NCBI GenBank assembly: GCA_018292915.2
Contig: JACVVK020000091.1
Coordinates: 1,586,001-1,650,000, forward strand
DNA length: 64,000 nt
From: Batillaria attramentaria
Taxonomy: Eukaryota > Mollusca > Gastropoda > Batillariidae
Direction of reading: 5' to 3'
Shown: positions 12,729-25,773 of the stretch, piece by piece
Position numbering within the stretch: the first letter of the stretch is position 1
Layout: each line of letters starts with the position of its first letter
The notes under the pieces: generated by a model
The model's database searches: none
Told to the model about the DNA's origin: nothing
What the model saw: only the letters and a program-made list of their open reading frames with translations
Translations under genes and position numbers: made by a program

Positions 12729-12810
12729 ATACATGGCATTACAAAAGAACGACGTGACGATAGCAGGTGATAAAATGGAAACAACATATTGGGCTGGTGG
12801 CCATCTTGTT
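10352..12810 (+). mobile_element. Family A element (A1), longest copy
   Basis: Starts tttttatgttgtttccat with an 11-bp-arm palindrome (gttgtttccat agta atggaaacaac) and ends with atggaaacaacatattggg then ...ggccatcttgtt. The same ends and much of the body occur at 61789-63594 (plus) and, inverted, at 26640-28118. It encodes no protein I recognise. Relative to 61789-63594 it carries an extra block (about 11400-11665) that is also in the inverted copy. Near the right end it has a (GA)n(TG)n array (12645-12727), also present at the same place in the 61789 copy. Likely a non-autonomous element of unknown class. Confidence 0.75.
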
Positions 12811-12927
12811 TTTTGTCCTGTGTTGTACATCATCTCGTGTTGTCCATGGCGGATGTTGCCAAAATCTCGACGATGGTACTTAGCCGTCTTCCTCAAGGAC
12901 ATGCGGAGTCCTCACTGAACTGGATGC

Positions 12928-12929
<2 letters not shown>

Positions 12930-12996
<67 letters not shown>
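12930..12996. repeat. (CA)n microsatellite
   Basis: Uninterrupted CA repeat just downstream of the adhesion-GPCR 3' end. Confidence 0.97.
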
Positions 12997-12997
<1 letters not shown>

Positions 12998-13088
12998 TCC
13001 TTAGTTACTATAGTCCATGCAAAACTCAGTAGAACAAACCAAACACCACTGTTTTACAACAAAGAAACATTATGATCTGTTGTTTTTT

Positions 13089-13094
13089 TTTATT
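13089..13094 (-). terminator. Candidate polyadenylation signal of the adhesion-GPCR gene
   Basis: AATAAA on the minus strand about 37 nt after the stop codon at 13131. It lies in a poly-T/A-rich run, so chance occurrence is possible. Confidence 0.35.
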
Positions 13095-13130
13095 TTTTTT
13101 ACACGACGTGTTCGGGGGAAGCACTTACCA

Positions 13131-13243
13131 CTAAACAGACGAGGACGTAGCGGCAACGGGGTCAGTGCTCCGAGTATTATCGCTGGTCGTTGTCATCAGG
13201 AAAACATCTTTGTCTTTGTTTCTCTTCGTCGGCTGATGCAGCA
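13131..13243 (-). CDS. Adhesion GPCR exon 12: cytoplasmic C-terminus and stop
   Basis: Acceptor gttgcag before 13243; phase-1 entry gives [14 protein letters not shown]..., a polar basic then Ser/Thr-rich tail ending ATSSSV with a TAG stop at 13133-13131. A consensus donor (GTAAGT) begins 3 nt after the stop, so a 3'UTR intron is possible. Confidence 0.7.
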
Positions 13244-13756
13244 CTGCAACACATGAAGCAGGCAACAATAGACGACTCCACTCGCCTAAGCCCTGCCCCT
13301 TTACCCAAAGTAAGTCCATGACGCCATTGTATGGGAAAAGGGGTGATTTCAAGAATGGTGAGGTTTGAATGATTTATTGATTTTGTTTAAAAGTAAAAAA
13401 AAAAAAATTGTCATGCCTTCGCTAGTGGTCTCTTATGTTTGTTTTAGTGGCGCTTATGTTTTTTTTTTTTTTTTTTTTGGTGCTTTAAGTTTCTGTTTTT
13501 GTTTTGTTCTGGTTTATGATTTTTTGTTTTAGTTTAAGAATGTGTGTATATTGGCTCTCCGCCTTATGGTGAACATTTACTATGGATGGAGTAATTAATA
13601 TTCAACGCCCCTAGGGGGTCCTGAATAAAATTCTTCTGAATCTGAATCTGTCTCCCCCGCTGGCCTACTTGTAACGCAAGTTCGGAAGCAGCGTTGCCAG
13701 ATGGCGCGGGTGTTCTTGTTGAAGACACAGTAGAATAGGAAGATGAAGAGACCCTG

Positions 13757-13814
<58 letters not shown>

Positions 13815-15795
13815 GGGAATTAAGGTGGGAGCTCTTTCAGCCACAGTTGGCCAAAACGCTTAAATATTGTTCAAGCTGATATTACGCTAAACAATCTTGT
13901 TAGGAAACTTACACCCCCTTCCGCATTCCCCAAACTCCTGCTACCACACTCTCTACTTACCTGCAGGGAATTGAAGACGGCAAACAGATAGTTGAAAACA
14001 ACCTGACTCGTATCTTCAATGGACAGCAGTCCGAACACCCACGTCAACCCCAGCAAGACGACAACCCCGATAGCGCGGCGGAGCTTCTGGGCAGCCTGAC
14101 TGGTCTCTTGCTTGTTGTCCGTCAGCCCCAGGATGACGCGCAGGACGAGCACGAAGGACACGAGGTTCAGCAGCAGGATCAGACAGACCGGGCCAACAAA
14201 GGCGGCGTAGAAAGCCGTTCCCGTCAGCCAGCAACTACAATTACAAACGGCTGAAGCGGCATTTCCGTTTTCTCACTTTAGTTCTTTTTGGAACTTTTTA
14301 TCCCTCAAGAAATTCGGGTTGCTGCCCACAGGGTAAGCGTGTTGCTGCATTGCAGGCCAGCCACCTATCTACTCTGAATTTTGCTGGGAGGAGGGGGTGG
14401 GGGATTCGGGAGGGTGGGGGATACTTGGAGAGAAACCCCGATGAATCATCCCGGAAAGCATGAAAATTTGGTATGAAATAATTATATCACAGCTCGGCAT
14501 GGGATCGAACCCACTTCACTGTGATAGGGGGAAGTTGGAGAAGGTTGCGGAGAGGGCGGAAGATTGGGGTTTTAGATTGGGGGTGGGGGTAGGGGTGGGG
14601 GCAGGGCTGTGGAGGGGGTGGAGAGGGGATGGCTGGGTAGAGAGTAAAAAAAACGTTTTGTTTAGATAGAATTTTCACACGATAAGTGCAAATACATCAT
14701 GGAAAGTAACAAACAAAACAAAAACAACTCACATTCCACTGTCGAGGGGCGAGTAGCTGTCTGCTGTACTGACTCCCGCAGTGATGACCACTATGAACAC
14801 AGGTACTCCTGTTATATCACGGGAATTTCCCGAAAAAAAATTATAAAGTAGTACGAAAAAGAAGTAGAGGTACTGAGGGAGAAAAAAGCTGTTTGAACAA
14901 TTCGTAATTTTAGCTGCTGGCTGACGGGGGTGGTACAAAGGGTTAGCTCAGCAATTTAAGTTTCGAAATTTAGAATTACATTTATTTTGAATTTTGTGGG
15001 CTGAACATTTCCAGAGGGAGATAAGCCGGAGTACCCGGAGAGAACCCCGACGAAGGCCCGAATGAACGGCGTCACGTACAAGAGGGAAAAATTCTGTGCC
15101 CCGAGTGGGACCTCTCGAATTGGGGGTGAGCCGGGGTGGCCGAATGGTAGAGCGTTGGACTTGTAAGGCTCAGGTCGTGAGTTCGTATCCCAGCTGGGGC
15201 CAAATATTTGTGCTGGCTTTTTCATCGTTGCCCCGTCTTTGATATCACTCGTATGTGGTGGAAAAGGACGTTAAACCCTCAAACACCCACCGACCGACCC
15301 TCTCGAATTTGAGGTGAAGCCCTACTCACTAGACCAATCACCGCCCCAGTAAAAATACACGTAACTGTAAACTGCTCAACGTATGTAAACATTACAACAG
15401 CACAAGAAAGGCTTCTCCTACTGAGCTATGGTCCCTGCTAAACCACCGATGCCTTGGTTTTACTAAATACTGCTTAGGTTCAGTGTCTTGGGAACACAGG
15501 AAGCGAAACTGACCCCAGGCGAAACAGGAGAACTTGAGGATAATGTGAGTGGAGCTGGTTCTGAAGACGTGGACGAAGGACAGATACAGGTAAAACGCCT
15601 CCATCAACATCCAACACATGGACGACAGCAAACAGAAGTGTAGCAACATGGACACAGCCTGCACACAGCGGTTGACACTCATTTTCAAGTATCGAATTTT
15701 CAGTCTGTCAAATGCAATGCAAACCAGTACCTGCTAAAAATCCTGTAATTACGCGCAACTCCCTTTATCTGTAACTGTTTCTGCCTGCAAATATA

Positions 15796-15847
<52 letters not shown>

Positions 15848-16138
15848 GATGATGATGATGAAACTTTATTTTTCAACGGTAAAAGTTTTGACAGAGAAGG
15901 TTCGTCAGTTTACCAACTTGCCGTTGCTAATGCTAAAAAAGTAAAAAGTAGAAAAGCAAAAAGTGAAACAGCATGCAAATAGTAGTAAGTAGGAAAACAA
16001 AAAGATTACTCGGCAAACGAATAGTAGTAAGTAGAAAAAGTTAAAGAGAGAGAGAGAGAGAGACAATGACAATGACACTTTCTTTTCCAAGGATAGAAGA
16101 TTAGGTGCGCAGACCTGTCTTACATCTTGTCCTTGCTA

Positions 16139-16182
<44 letters not shown>

Positions 16183-17401
16183 TTGCTAAACTACTATCAG
16201 CTGCTACAGTAATAAGGTGAACTCATAGTCAGTAATATATAAACAAGGCAAAGCACGTTTCAAAATTCAAAAACAAACACCACACACTAATACATGTACA
16301 TGTAGTACAAACACATAATTACACAACTCGTAATGAAGAGAAGAAAATAAAGGAAGAAGAAAAAAAGAAGAAAATAAAGGAAGGGAAAAAAAAAACTAGA
16401 CAGGCAAAAGCCTCCATGGCTCCCTTGTGACACAGGTCAAGGTCATTCACAAGAGTATGTTTGTAAAGCTCTTCTCACTATCCATTATCATGCCAAGTAA
16501 AGTGTCTCTGGCGCTCTGAGTTCATGGCAATATTACAATTTTCCCCCGAAACAGTTTGTATGACCATGACCTTTGGTCAAGGTCATTCAAATGAGATCTC
16601 ATCCATGTCTATCATTATGCCAAGTTTGATGCCTATAGTATTTGCAGTTCCTCCGAAAACAGTAATGTTAAAATTCACAACAGACAGCTTTAATGACCTT
16701 GACCTTCAGTCAAGGTCATTCAGAAAGGTAGGTCTCATTGCTGTCTATCATCATGCCTTGTTTGGTGCCTCTACTGTTTGTTGTTTTGGAGAAAATGCCA
16801 AGGTTAAAGTTTCTCAAAAAACGCTTGCATGACCTTGACCTTGACTAAAAATCACTGAACACAGGTATGTCTGTAAAGGTACTGCTAATGTCAGTCATCG
16901 CACATATAGTTTGATGCTTGTGATTCTTCTGGATTCTGAGAAAATGAAAATGAAAATTTTCCCAACAGACTGTTTTAATGACCTTGACCTTGAGTCAAGG
17001 TCATTTAAGGTGGTATGTGTGCATAGGTCTTATCACTGTCTATCAGTAAGCCAGGTTTGGCACCTCTGCTGTTTGTTGTTTCTGAGAAAATGCCAATGTT
17101 AAGGTTTCACAAAAATAGCTTGTACGACCTTCACCTTGACACAAGGCCACTGACTACATGTATATCTGTAAAGTTCTTATCAACGTCTATCATCATGCAA
17201 AGTTTAAAACCTCTGGTGTTTGTAGATTACGAGAAAATGCCAATGTAAAATTTTCAAACGGAGAGCTTTAGTGACCTTGACCTTGAGTCAAGATCATTCA
17301 AAATGATGTTTTGAAAGGTCTTGTGGTTGTCTATCAGCATGCCAAGTTTGGTGCCTCTGCTGTTTGTAGATTCTGAGAAAATGACAATGTTAAAGTTTTC
17401 T

Positions 17402-17450
<49 letters not shown>

Positions 17451-19219
17451 GACGACGGAGGGTTAATACATAGACTCCCATTGTTACACAAGGGAGCCAA
17501 AAACCCTTGGCAGGTGTTATTGAGTTTATGATAGGGACAAATGGGTAAATAACCGGGCCTTGAAGGTGTTGATGGTTGGAGCTGAAATAATGTGTGCCGG
17601 TAGTGAATTCCACACGCAGGCTCCATAATATGAAAAACTAGACTTAAAAAGATCTATGCGGGGTCTTGCCGTCACCAGATTGTTCCTCGCGGTCTTGTAC
17701 GGTGTAGTGAAGGTGTTAAAGAGACGCGAAAGGTACGGTGGAGATTTAGAAGAACGGACTTTCCACATCATCACACCCTTATTGAATAACAAGTGTTTAC
17801 GGAGGGGCAACAACTGGAGGGACTTAAGTCGGTCGTCAGTGCTCTGAGAGCTCTTACGAAGGATTAACTTGGTCGCTCGCCGATGGAGAGAGTTGACTCT
17901 TTTCAGATTAGCGTCGCTACAGCCGTCCCAGGTGCAGGAGGCATAATCTATGATTGGTTGAATGTGGGCGTGATAAAAAAGTTTTCTTGTTTCGGCATCG
18001 GGAAAATACGTTAATTTCGACAATAAAAAAGGTTTTTAGACAGGGTCTTGCACATGTGGTCAACGTGAGCATTCCAGCTAAGTTGGTCATCAATGATAAC
18101 ACCTAACAGACGGTGTTCATGAACGGGGGCTTCAACTGGTGTTTTTGTCTGGTGGTAACAAGGAGACACTCTGTCTTTGAGGGATTAGGGATCATGTAGT
18201 TTTGTCTGCACCACTCAGATACATCATCTAGACTCGCCTGATACATCCGACGAGGAAACATCAAGTGTGGTGTCGTCGGCAAAAAGGCTGCATGTGACGT
18301 TGGGGTTTGAAATATGTAGAGGAAGATCGTTAATAAAAATGGAAAATAGAAGAGGTCCCAGAATAGACCTTTGGGGTACGCCATGATTGATTTTCCCCAT
18401 CGATGAGCATTTGCCATTAATAGAGACATATTGATGTCTGTTGTCTAAATATGACTCGAAAAATTCCAGAGTTTTGTCACTAACGCGGTACAAAGAAAGT
18501 TTCATTAATAAGAGGCCGTGATTCACTAAGTCAAAAGCCTTGGTAAAATCCAGAAACACAGCGCCTGTCATCTCTGCATTGTTAATTGCAGTAAGCCACT
18601 TGTCAGTTAAATGAACTAGAGCCGTGTGGCAAGAGTGCCGGGCACGGAAACCTGACTGTAGGGGGTGAAGGAGATTGTGTTGTTCAAGAAAAAGGCTTAA
18701 GTGTTTGTGGATGTGGCGCTCAATCGGTTTAGACAGAGAGGATAACAGGGAGATGGGTCGAAACTTGTTGGGGTCCGTGAGGTCTTTAGTTTTGGGAAGA
18801 GGGACTACCTTGGCAACTTTCCATATGGCCGGAAAACTTCCGTGGTGAATACAAAGATTATAGATATACGTTAGCGAGTCGACTATATACGGCAGCGCTA
18901 GCTTTATGAAAAAACTATTAACTCCATCGTGACCGGAGGACCTTTTGTTTTTCATCTGACTGATGGATTTGCCAACATCAAATACAGTCAGAAAGGGAAC
19001 ATGAAACAGTGTATCAGGATCTAACTTCCGATCACAAAACATTTGTAATTTTTCAGACACACGCGGCAAGGAGGTGTCCGTGACAACATTGTTTAACAAT
19101 TTGTCAGCTGTGGAAAGGAAATGGTTGTTGAATGCGTCAGCGGCAATGGAACTACATGAGCTAGTGTGTTTAGGCTTTGTAAGTGAATGTAACGCGCGCC
19201 AGACAGATATAACGTCTTT

Positions 19220-19257
<38 letters not shown>

Positions 19258-19693
19258 ACGTACCTTGCAGGCAGCCGGATGTTTCAATGTGTAGTCTTGC
19301 ATCCCCACCACAAAGACAAGGTCGGACAGAGCCAGCGCTACACACAGGCTGACAAGAATCTTGGACGGTGTGTTCATCCGCTGGATCCTGATCAGAAAAA
19401 AAAAACTCCGTAGGACATCGTTAAGAGACACATCCTTGTGTCTTAAATTAACCAGGCCCAGTGCACTTCTCCTACATTTTAGAAGAAGAGTTTCTGGCCG
19501 TTTGAAATGTTCGTTCACGCAAGCACAGACGTAAGTATGGCACTCAAACCTCAAATTTTCATTTAGATTATGATGAGTCGTAGAGGAGCAGTCGCAACAA
19601 AATGTGCCTATTCTGAAGCCTAAACAAATTTGAAAACCCACCTCTTCACAGCCTTCAACCAATAACTGTTGCCACATCTTCATCTTGCTGGTC

Positions 19694-19724
<31 letters not shown>

Positions 19725-22700
19725 CCAGGGGCAGCCCGTGTATGATGCTGCACATCATGTGTTTTTAGTTAAATGTATGTGTGGAGGCATGTCGTGTGTG
19801 TTTCTGGGTGAGTGAGTGTGTGTTCTCTGTAAGGCGCCCTGAGCTCCCGCGAGAGGGAGGGCGTCTTTTTAAGTACCCATTTTATTATTATTATTATTAT
19901 CTTACAACATGCCGATTTCAGTAGTTTCTGGCCATTTGAAACGACCTTTGCCTTTCTAAAGGAGCTGTGGTGGGTTAATGTGTCATTACAATAGTTACAT
20001 CCGTCGTACGAATACTGTGTGTGTTAATCTTTCAGTATATATCACCAACTCTTGCGTTCCCATTCACCCTGGGCTCACCTTCGATAGACCCCAGAAGTGG
20101 TACTTGACTCATTTATGACGTAACCCTTGGTTGATGCCAGTGGACTATAGACAGTGAACACCCGCCATGACGCACATACAGCTTTCACAGTTTACGAGTA
20201 CAGATTATTTCGACTGTGCTGACAAATGCAAACTTCACCTACTGATATTAACAAAGCAACAACAAACAATCACACCAATAAAAGAACAGAACCTCACATA
20301 ATGTTATATAAAAAAGAGAATATACAAGAGCCCACAGCACACACCAAACTGAAAGAAAAACAAACGACTTCGGACCCCGCATACAACACAACGTTTTCTA
20401 AGAATTGTAATCTAAGTAGATAATGTTGACATCTTTTTTTGTAAAGATATGCAAAGTAGACAATGCGTGTGTTTGTTTAATGCAAATGTACAGTGTAGTA
20501 AGTACTCACTTGCAGCAGCAGTAGGTGAGGATGGTGAGGACAAGGGCCAACAGAGACACGCCACAACCCGTGTAGGAAATGACGGACAGAATTTGACTGT
20601 GTTCAGGTGGCAACGCGTCCCCTCGCTTATACACATCCTTAAAAATGCAACATCATCATCATCATCATCATCATCATCACTTCCCTGTGTAAAAAAATGA
20701 CCATTTCTTTTTCTTTCAATCAAAGCCCAACTACCAGAGAGTACTGGAGTACAGTAGGTGATAGAGTGAGTTTCATACCATGAGTAGAGCGAAGTTAGTG
20801 AGGTGGTCGCATTCACAGGTTGTCCGGGAGCTGGTACTTTTCTCCTGCACCAGACGACAACCAGCAGTCGACCATGATCCCCGTCCTCGCTCCAGACTTT
20901 GGTTCCAAAACACACACTCAGGACGTCTGTTGGAAGAATGCTGGAAACGAGCAATCCCACGGGACGTATAAATATGTGTGTGTATAATATGCTGCAGGAA
21001 CATAATCACAGGAGAACCGATTGGATCTTTTTTATTTCACTTGATATAATTTACTTACCACTGTCTCGTTTTACTGTTCTTTGTATTGCCCACGTATCAA
21101 AAGACAAATACAAAAGACAAAGGAAGACAGTAAAGTACACCCTTACTCTAGTGCACTTACCTTGTTTACATGCACAAGGCGTATTACGATTGGATCCTGA
21201 AGGTTGATGACCTCATCATGGCCAACAACAGAGGCGGACATGACGTAACTATTAACCTTGCGCACGTGATCAACATCTTTCGTTGCATCAGACCCGTTTG
21301 TATCCGGTGGGGGTGCAATTGCCTGTGACAACACGGAAAGAATCATGATTACACCTTTAGCAGGAAAATAGCGGGTTTGCTATTACTATTACTGAACACG
21401 TTCAGTACCGCTTAAAGATCTGCATTCTCAACAAAAAGCTGCAAACTGTGATTTTTAAAGCTGCGACTCATGCGACGGTGCATAATGTAGGCAACTCTGT
21501 CACAGTTGCAGAGTGTTCAGCGCTTCGGAGACCCTTATATAACCAGCGTGTGAGAGTGCGGTGACGTTCTTGTGCTCATGGTCAATGAGCGAGATACATC
21601 GCTACAGCGTCTAGCGGGTGTTGTGTGCTGCAGAAGACTAGCCACTATGATTTGTCTCGCTTGGTGTCAAAACGCAGACTGAGCTGTGAGATCAGGCGCC
21701 CCTTGGCATTAAAGGTTTCAGGGACGCTGAAAACTCTGTAACTGTGACAGAGGTGACTGTGCATTTTGCACAGCCGGACACTGTGATTTTTTGCTGAGAT
21801 TGCAGACCTTTAATACGTTGGCAGAAAATCCATAATAAACCAAACTGTGACAGATAATGATAGCATTGTACTGATCGACCTCAAATAGTCTTCCATCAAC
21901 ATGAACCGTCGTTGCGATTCGAGAAACGTTGCCCAATGACGTAAGCAGGTTTGCAGGCAGAACGAGGCTGCTGATGTCGTCACTAGTTTCTGGCACAGAG
22001 GTGCGTGAGTAGGTCTGAACCTAAAATACAGAGAACACAAATGTATATAGTTATGGAAGAACTAATCATTGAACACTATGCCTGTGAATCAGGTTTCACG
22101 CCATTTTAACTATGAAGAGCCAGAGCGCACCATATTAACAGTCTGGTGAAAAAGAACACGCCACTGCACACCAGTAGCTGCCACTTCAAGCCAATATTAC
22201 GCGAAGGCCTGAGACCGCTGCAAATTGCATAAAAGTGTTTTACTAGTGATCTGAAGGTTTCAAGTAAATTTGCGATTTTTGCATGGACTTTTTAACAGTG
22301 AAAGAAAGACATTATAAACTAATTTCGTATTTAAATATTGTGAATGGACATGTGAATTCTGTCGGGATTGATCGCAAAAATTATTCCCCTACAGCGAACT
22401 TCATCGGGAAAATAATGTGCTAAGGAGGAAGATATAGATAAGCTCAACACTCAACCTCTCCATCCTGGAAGTGGTTATCTTCCCCTGCAAAAGCTGTGAG
22501 CGTCAGACCTGAGAAGTTGCGACTGTCCACAGCACGTGCAGAGATGACCAGGTTCGGTGACGTGGCTGTCAGCTGACCGTCAGACAGCGCCCCCTCACGT
22601 GACACGCGCTCGATCACGTTCAGTAATCTACGGATGCAACAATGTTCAGTCTTGTGTACTTCTTCATAACCTAGCTATCACCAGGTGCAAAGCTGTTAGA

Positions 22701-23534
22701 GGCTAATAGGACAACAGCAGCAGAGCTAAAGATGCAAGCAGGGAAAGCCAGAACCAGCAATTCCCAGGATGATGACGTCCATCCAATCCCCTGTCCCAAC
22801 CGCAGTGGTAACTTTCAGTACACGGGCTTTCCTTGTCAGCAATCTACACACACACAGACTGACCCCTCCCAAAACTAAACGACCTTGGTCGTTCCAACCA
22901 CACTCACCTTTGTCCAACGTTGTCCTGTCTCAGCTGGGACGTGGGGACGTCCATTACCTGACTCAGATCTTGCACCACGTTCTCAACAACTGTCTGGTTC
23001 GTCATGAATGTCGTCTGGTTCAGGAAGTTCTCCACCCCGGCTATTGCATCACTCACGGTCCATGACTCTACTTCTACAGAACAACAACAACAAAAACACC
23101 ATCAACAAAACATTAAACAAGATGGCCACTGACCAGCCCAATATGTTGTTTCCATTTAATCACCTGCTGTAGTCACAGTCGTAGTCGTTGTGTCATGTAT
23201 GCAGCCCGCGCGCACACGCCGGAACGCAAGCTCTCTGACATCAAGCATGCTGACATAAAGAAAGTACTGAAAACCCTTATCGTGCCTCTATGCACTTGCA
23301 AAAACCCAAACACATGAGGTCGTGTGAGCTCGCCTAGCTGGTTGACGTCACAACTTGTTGGCGTATGCGAGGTTCTACATGGGTGAATGAATTCTTGTAA
23401 TAAAGTCGTTCCCCCTTGACAGAGTTACTTCCCGCAGACCTGACTGACAGACGATTGCTTACTGGTATCGGAGAAGAGACCCTCTCTCTCTCTCTCTCGC
23501 CTTAGACGCGCGCTTGCCCCCCCCCCCCCCCCCC

Positions 23535-23590
<56 letters not shown>

Positions 23591-24417
23591 TATGCAAAGA
23601 CCTTGGAATCAGAAAGACGCGTCACTCCTGCCCTCGTAAGAGAGACATATAGCGGGACAACGCGAAGAGTTGTCTGCCCGCATTAGCGCGCATCCTAGAT
23701 CTGGCCCCTATAGTGACAGCATGGCGGAAAGTGGAAAGCGATCACAAAAGCATGCAATTGTGTTCTGCGCCGAATTGTTCAAATAACAGACAAATATAAA
23801 CGGGGAAATACTTCTTTTGGTATTCCTGTTGAAAAACAAACATTTTTTTTTTCGCTTTCTTGTCAAAAAAAAAAAGACCTCAAGTGGTACGTGTGCATGC
23901 AGTGTAAACTAACAGTAAACACACGCGGCTGACGCAGATACAGCGTAATTTTTTCCCTGACAACTTTACAAATCACGGTGACTTAAATCAAAGACCTTGG
24001 AATCAGAAAGACGCGTCACTCCTGCCCTCGTAAGAGAGACATATAGCGGGACAACGCGAAGAGTTGTCTGCCCGCATTAGCGCGCATCCTAGATCTGGCC
24101 CCCATAGTATTAGCATGGCGGAAAGTGGAAAGCGATCACAAAAGCCGGGCTTGCAATTGTGTTCTGCGCCGAATTGTTCAAATAACAGACAAATATAAAC
24201 GGGGAAATACTTCTTTTGGTATTCCTATTGAAAAACAACCATTTTTTCCCCCGCTTTCTTGTTAAAAAAGACCTCAAGGGGTACGTGTGCATGCAGTGTA
24301 AACAAACAGTAAACACACGCGGCTGATGCAGATACAGCGTAATTTTTTTTTTTTTTCCGGACTTTACAAATCACGGTGACTTAAACTGTGCTAGCGTCTA
24401 CCTGCATCTAAATTCAC

Positions 24418-24477
<60 letters not shown>

Positions 24478-24761
24478 TGTCACTCATACGGCGGCAGGTA
24501 CGTTCATCGGCACTTTTTCCAGTTCACATACTGTTGGGGGGAAATCTGTAGGTATGTACAGAACTCTTTTTTTCAAAATAAAGAGGTTTGCATGCAGTGT
24601 AAACAAACAGCAGTAAACACACGTGTCAGGCGCAGACATCAGGTTTTGGTGTTGTTTTTGTCGTTTTTTTTTTTTTTGTTTTTTTTTGGGCGGTGGTGTT
24701 TTTTTTTTTTTAACTTTACAAATAACGTTGACTTGAACTGTGCTAGCGGCACGTTGCACTG

Positions 24762-24842
<81 letters not shown>

Positions 24843-25716
24843 GAGAGAGAGAGAGAGAGAGAACAAAATCATCCGGCTGAACTTCATTCTGTAAAACCAT
24901 ATCACAACATAGATTCTGCTGGTTCGTCGGTCGCAGATATGATTAATGCTGAGTTAGCAGGAAGTATTCAGCGGATGCGTCCACCTTTAGATCTCTCGCA
25001 CATTCGATCTTTCTGTGTTCCGTACTAGTTTTACTTGAACACATCGAACGAAATGCACTACGTAGCCTACGTACAGCAGTGAAGGCCAAACTAGATCTTT
25101 CGTTCGTCCTCCGGAACTTTGAAAGTACTTATGTTTTCCATAGGCCTAAAACACATGCGAAATACATGGGGGAGACCACCTGTCAGTCGCTGACATCTTC
25201 GTTTTTGTTTATTTTGTTAAAATGTTTTACGGCGGCTAGTGTAGGGTTGGGTCAAACAAACAGAGACTTTTTACAAGCATGCGGGTTCTATACTAAATTT
25301 ATGCCAGTCACACGTCGTGGATGCGGCGATTTTGGTTTTCACGTGTGATGCTGTGTGTTATGTTTGGGAGAAACCATAATCTTGGCTCCAACTTCGATAC
25401 TGATCTTGGCTCCAATTTCGATATCGTAGGCATACCTACCTCTATTTTTCAAGGAGGAAATCTAAAGAAAGGTTTTCCCGTTCCTGGTGTTCGCTTCTGA
25501 CAGCAATTCGGCGCTGCACACCATTGCACGCCCGAATTTTTGCGTGGTTTCTGGCTTTCTGCCATACTGCCATTACTGCGTAGATCTGCGGGATGCGCGC
25601 TAATGCGCGCAGACAACTCTTACGCGTTGTCCCTCAAAGGGAGGTAAGTGAACTATCTTTATGTTTCCAAGATCTTTGCTTAAATTGTGTTAGCGTCTAC
25701 CTGCATCTAAATTCAG

Positions 25717-25773
<57 letters not shown>

